Positions 60,074 to 64,000 of a stretch of 64,000 nt of DNA are shown one piece after another. The translations under genes and the position numbers were made by a program. Source of the DNA: Burkholderia stabilis (GTDB lineage: Bacteria; Pseudomonadota; Gammaproteobacteria; Burkholderiales; Burkholderiaceae); assembly GCF_001742165.1 (NCBI RefSeq), contig NZ_CP016442.1:3720001-3784000 (forward strand), in the 5' to 3' direction. Numbering within the stretch: the first letter of the stretch is position 1; each line of letters starts with the position of its first letter. The notes under the pieces were generated by a model. That model had not been told where the DNA came from. It searched no databases and worked only from the letters and a program-made list of their open reading frames with translations.

Positions 60074-60946
60074 ATGGCCGCATTCAAACCGCGCCGGCCG
60101 CGCAACGGCTCCGGCCAGACGCCGCGACCGTTCCGACGCAACAAGGGGATGGCAGCCGATCCGGTGCCGATCGAGAGCCGTCGGGCTGCGCGCCAGCGCT
60201 TCCTCAAGACGCGCGGCATCTACCTGCTGCCGAACGCGTTCACGACCGCCGCGCTATTCTGCGGCTTCTTCGCGGTCGTGCAGGCGATGAACGTGCGCTT
60301 CGAGATCGCCGCGATCGCGATTTTCGTCGCGATGGTGCTCGACGGGATGGATGGCCGCGTGGCGCGCATGACGCATACGCAGAGCGCATTCGGCGAGCAG
60401 TTCGACAGCCTGTCGGACATGGTGTCGTTCGGCGTCGCGCCCGCGCTCGTGATGTACGAGTGGGTGCTGAAGGATCTGGGCCGCTGGGGCTGGCTGGCTG
60501 CGTTCGTCTACTGCTCGGGTGCGGCGTTGCGCCTCGCGCGCTTCAATACGAACATCGGCGTGGTGGACAAGCGTTTCTTCCAGGGGCTGCCGAGCCCGGC
60601 CGCCGCCGCGCTGATCGCCGGCTTCGTGTGGCTCGCGACCGACAACCGCGTGCCGATGAAGCTCGGCTGGTTGCCGTGGGTCGCATTCGTGCTGACGATC
60701 TACGCGGGCGTGACGATGGTGTCGAACGCGCCGTTCTACAGCGGCAAGGCGCTCGACGTGCGGCATCGCGTGCCGTTCGCGGCGATCCTGCTCGTCGTCG
60801 TCGCGTTCGTGCTCGTGTCGTCCGATCCGCCGCTGATGCTGTTCTGCCTGTTCGTGCTGTACGGGCTGTCCGGCTACGTGTTCTGGGCCTATATGGCCAT
60901 CCGCGGGCGCGCGAATCCGGCGCGCTCGTCGCAGCGCGATCACTGA
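60074..60946 (+). CDS. pssA: CDP-diacylglycerol-serine O-phosphatidyltransferase
   Basis: A 290-residue CDP-alcohol phosphatidyltransferase. The catalytic motif DGMDGRVARMTHTQSAFGEQ followed by FDSLSD fits D-x2-D-G-x2-A-R-x8-G-x3-D-x3-D. About eight membrane helices are visible, with a basic N-terminal tail of 45 residues. It makes phosphatidylserine, which Psd next door decarboxylates. ATG at 60074; the in-frame ATG at residue 26 is a possible later start. A terminator follows. Confidence 0.95.
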   Translation: MAAFKPRRPRNGSGQTPRPFRRNKGMAADPVPIESRRAARQRFLKTRGIYLLPNAFTTAALFCGFFAVVQAMNVRFEIAAIAIFVAMVLDGMDGRVARMTHTQSAFGEQFDSLSDMVSFGVAPALVMYEWVLKDLGRWGWLAAFVYCSGAALRLARFNTNIGVVDKRFFQGLPSPAAAALIAGFVWLATDNRVPMKLGWLPWVAFVLTIYAGVTMVSNAPFYSGKALDVRHRVPFAAILLVVVAFVLVSSDPPLMLFCLFVLYGLSGYVFWAYMAIRGRANPARSSQRDH

Positions 60947-60963
60947 CGCGCGATTTGCCCGGA

Positions 60964-60988
60964 AACGGCGGCCTCGGGCCGCCGTTTT
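60964..60988 (+). terminator. Rho-independent terminator after pssA
   Basis: AACGGCGGC (60964-60972) pairs with GCCGCCGTT (60978-60986), followed by a T4 run and further T-rich sequence. Confidence 0.8.
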
Positions 60989-61039
60989 CATTTGCCCCTT
61001 TTTCGAGCCGAACCGCCGGAATTCCGGGGTGCCGTCCGA

Positions 61040-61068
61040 TTGCGCGCCCAACGGAATGTCGCTATAGT
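61040..61068 (+). promoter_or_regulatory. leuA promoter
   Basis: TTGCGC (61040-61045) and TATAGT (61063-61068) are spaced 17 bases, after the pssA terminator. Transcription would begin near 61075, next to the leader-peptide ATG. Confidence 0.55.
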
Positions 61069-61075
61069 CTTCGGC

Positions 61076-61156
61076 ATGACTGCATTTTCCCGCCTCTCCC
61101 TCCTTCTAGCCGGTGCGCCGCTACGCGCGCTAGCTTCGGCGCGCCTGCCGCGCTGA
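61076..61156 (+). CDS. Leucine-rich leader peptide upstream of leuA
   Basis: A 26-codon frame, MTAFSRLSLLLAGAPLRALA followed by SARLPR, with seven Leu codons including a run CTC-TCC-CTC-CTT-CTA. Three are CTA, a codon seldom used in this G+C-rich genome. It lies 103 bases upstream of leuA and right at the predicted transcription start, so it may be translated without a ribosome site. A hairpin follows (61198-61202 with 61207-61211). This fits transcription or translation attenuation of leuA by charged leucyl-tRNA. Confidence 0.6.
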   Translation: MTAFSRLSLLLAGAPLRALASARLPR

Positions 61157-61258
61157 CCGTTCCCGCCCTCCGTCAAGCCTCGTCTGTTGTTGAGCGTCGC
61201 CAGCGGTGGCGCGATCTCGTTACGTTTGACTTCCGTATAAAGAGCCCTGGAGCCCCCC

Positions 61259-62803
61259 ATGACAGACAAGCTGATCATTTTCGATACGACGTTGCGTGAC
61301 GGCGAGCAATCGCCCGGCGCGTCGATGACGAAGGAAGAGAAAATCCGCATCGCGAAGCATCTCGAGCGGATGAAGGTCGACGTGATCGAAGCCGGCTTCG
61401 CGGCCAGCTCGAACGGCGACTTCGACGCGATCCACACGATTGCCGGTCTCGTGAAGGACAGCACGATCTGCTCGCTGGCGCGGGCCAACGACAAGGACAT
61501 CCAGCGCGCGGCCGACGCGCTGAAGCCGGCCAACAGCTTCCGGATCCACACGTTCATCGCGACGTCGCCGCTGCACATGGAGAAGAAGCTGCGGATGACG
61601 CCCGACCAGGTGTTCGAGCAGGCGCGTCTCGCGGTGCGTTTCGCGCGCAAGTTCACCGACAACGTCGAGTTCTCGCCGGAAGACGGCAGCCGTTCCGACC
61701 TGGATTTCCTCTGCCGCGTGCTGGAAGCCGTGATCGCCGAAGGCGCGACGACGATCAACATCGCCGACACGGTCGGCTACGGCGTGCCGGAACTGTACGG
61801 CAACCTCGTGAAGACGCTGCGCGAGCGCATTCCGAACTCGGACAAGGCGATCTTCTCCGTGCACTGCCACAACGATCTCGGGATGGCCGTCGCGAACTCG
61901 CTCGCGGGCGTGAAGATCGGCGGCGCGCGTCAGATCGAGTGCACGATCAACGGTCTCGGCGAGCGCGCGGGCAACACGTCGCTCGAGGAAATCGTGATGG
62001 CCGTGAAGACCCGCAAGGACTACTTCGGCCTCGACGTCGGCATCGACACGACGCAAATCGTGCCGACGTCGAAGCTCGTGTCGCAGATCACCGGCTTCGT
62101 CGTGCAGCCGAACAAGGCGGTGGTCGGCGCGAATGCGTTCGCGCACGCGTCGGGCATCCACCAGGACGGCGTGCTGAAGGCGCGCGACACCTACGAGATC
62201 ATGCGCGCGGAAGACGTGGGCTGGACCGCGAACAAGATCGTGCTCGGCAAGCTGTCGGGCCGTAACGCGTTCAAGCAGCGCCTGCAGGAGCTCGGCGTGT
62301 CGCTCGACAGCGAAACCGAACTCAATGCCGCGTTCATGCGCTTCAAGGATCTGGCCGACCGCAAGGCCGAGATCTTCGACGAGGACATCATCGCGATCGT
62401 GTCCGAGGAATCGGCGCTCGCGCACGAGCACGAGCACTTCAAGTTCGTATCGCTGTCGCAGCGCTCGGAAACGGGCGAGCAGCCGCAGGCGAAGATCGTG
62501 TTCGCGGTCGAAGGCAAGGAAGTGACCGGCGAGGCGCGCGGCAACGGCCCGGTCGACGCGACGTTCAACGCGATCGAAGGCGAAGTCGGCAGCGGTTCCG
62601 AGCTGCTGCTGTACTCGGTGAACGCGATCACGACCGGCACGCAGGCGCAGGGCGAAGTGACCGTCCGGCTGTCGCGGAGCGGGCGGATCGTCAATGGCGT
62701 CGGCACCGATCCGGACATCGTCGCGGCGTCGGCCAAGGCGTACATCTCCGCGCTGAACAAGCTGCATTCGAAGGACGACAAGGTCAACCCGCAGCGCTCG
62801 TAA
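61259..62803 (+). CDS. leuA: 2-isopropylmalate synthase
   Basis: A 514-residue enzyme that condenses acetyl-CoA with 2-ketoisovalerate, the first committed step of leucine synthesis. The catalytic TIM barrel has [14 protein letters not shown] (metal-binding Asp), [17 protein letters not shown] and [14 protein letters not shown]. The C-terminal third is the LeuA allosteric domain that binds leucine. ATG at 61259 with GGAG nine bases before it. It is probably monocistronic, with its own promoter, leader peptide and terminator. Confidence 0.97.
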   Translation: MTDKLIIFDTTLRDGEQSPGASMTKEEKIRIAKHLERMKVDVIEAGFAASSNGDFDAIHTIAGLVKDSTICSLARANDKDIQRAADALKPANSFRIHTFIATSPLHMEKKLRMTPDQVFEQARLAVRFARKFTDNVEFSPEDGSRSDLDFLCRVLEAVIAEGATTINIADTVGYGVPELYGNLVKTLRERIPNSDKAIFSVHCHNDLGMAVANSLAGVKIGGARQIECTINGLGERAGNTSLEEIVMAVKTRKDYFGLDVGIDTTQIVPTSKLVSQITGFVVQPNKAVVGANAFAHASGIHQDGVLKARDTYEIMRAEDVGWTANKIVLGKLSGRNAFKQRLQELGVSLDSETELNAAFMRFKDLADRKAEIFDEDIIAIVSEESALAHEHEHFKFVSLSQRSETGEQPQAKIVFAVEGKEVTGEARGNGPVDATFNAIEGEVGSGSELLLYSVNAITTGTQAQGEVTVRLSRSGRIVNGVGTDPDIVAASAKAYISALNKLHSKDDKVNPQRS

Positions 62804-62827
62804 GCGCCGCGCGCTGCGCCTTGCCGA

Positions 62828-62864
62828 AACGCCCCGTGCGGCCTTGTGCCGCCGGGGCGTTTTT
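62828..62864 (+). terminator. Rho-independent terminator after leuA
   Basis: AAACGCCCCG (62828-62837) pairs with CGGGGCGTTT, with an inner GCGGC/GCCGC extension, and ends in five T at 62860-62864. Confidence 0.85.
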
Positions 62865-62874
62865 CATGCGCGGC

Positions 62875-64000
<1,126 letters not shown>

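Overview
The window reads as housekeeping DNA from a Burkholderia chromosome, most likely the Burkholderia cepacia complex and its main chromosome. This is inferred from the very high G+C, the strong G/C third-position bias, the protein sequences and the gene order (ilvB-ilvN-ilvC-psd-pssA-leuA, hemF-nadD-rsfS-rlmH-maf-rng, waaL-GT2-waaE next to msbA). I see no tRNA or rRNA gene, insertion sequence, prophage, CRISPR array or compositional island. Coding density is high and genes lie on both strands.

Layout. 1-6.6 kb: end of a DEAD-box helicase gene, gluQ, trhO, dnaE. 6.7-14.6 kb: envelope block with two GT9 heptosyltransferase-like genes, an O-antigen ligase (waaL), two GT2 glycosyltransferases (one WaaE-like) and msbA. 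14.7-20.3 kb: RcnB-like protein, half-size FUSC protein, a coupled PRC-barrel lipoprotein/MFS pair, a long Gly/Ser/Thr-rich lipoprotein, yggL. 20.4-28.3 kb, leftward: yebC, purD, then hemF-nadD-rsfS-rlmH-maf-rng; upp is just beyond. 28.5-30.9 kb: atypical SDR, methylglyoxal synthase, quinone oxidoreductase. 31.1-39.5 kb: complete high-affinity potassium system kdpFABC and kdpDE, with an extra small membrane-protein ORF in front. 39.6-45.8 kb: small secreted protein, guanidinium exporter behind a guanidine-II riboswitch, DUF4126 protein, large ABC permease, truncated haemoglobin, AlaX-type editing protein, DUF924 protein. 45.9-50.2 kb: GT39 transferase, SDR, LOG-family hydrolase, TetR regulator. 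50.4-52.9 kb: DgkA, a GT4 glycosyltransferase and a metallophosphoesterase in one operon, resembling PlcP/Agt phospholipid-to-glycolipid remodelling and preceded by a Pho-box-like repeat. 53.2-55.4 kb: sigma factor, DUF3619, DUF3106, RDD operon. 55.6-62.8 kb: branched-chain amino acid and phospholipid synthesis (ilvBNC, psd, pssA, leuA with a Leu-rich leader peptide). 62.9-64 kb: partial SulP transporter.

Three one-base losses in G/C-rich context break otherwise conserved reading frames: dnaE near 6242, the AlaX gene near 45007, and probably the small ORF before kdpF near 31190. dnaE is essential, so base-calling or assembly error is the first explanation. The most interesting biology is the putative PlcP-Agt-DgkA diacylglycerol branch point, the sigma-factor/DUF3619/DUF3106/RDD module, the two RNA-level control elements (guanidine-II riboswitch, leuA leader peptide), and several non-standard translation starts.
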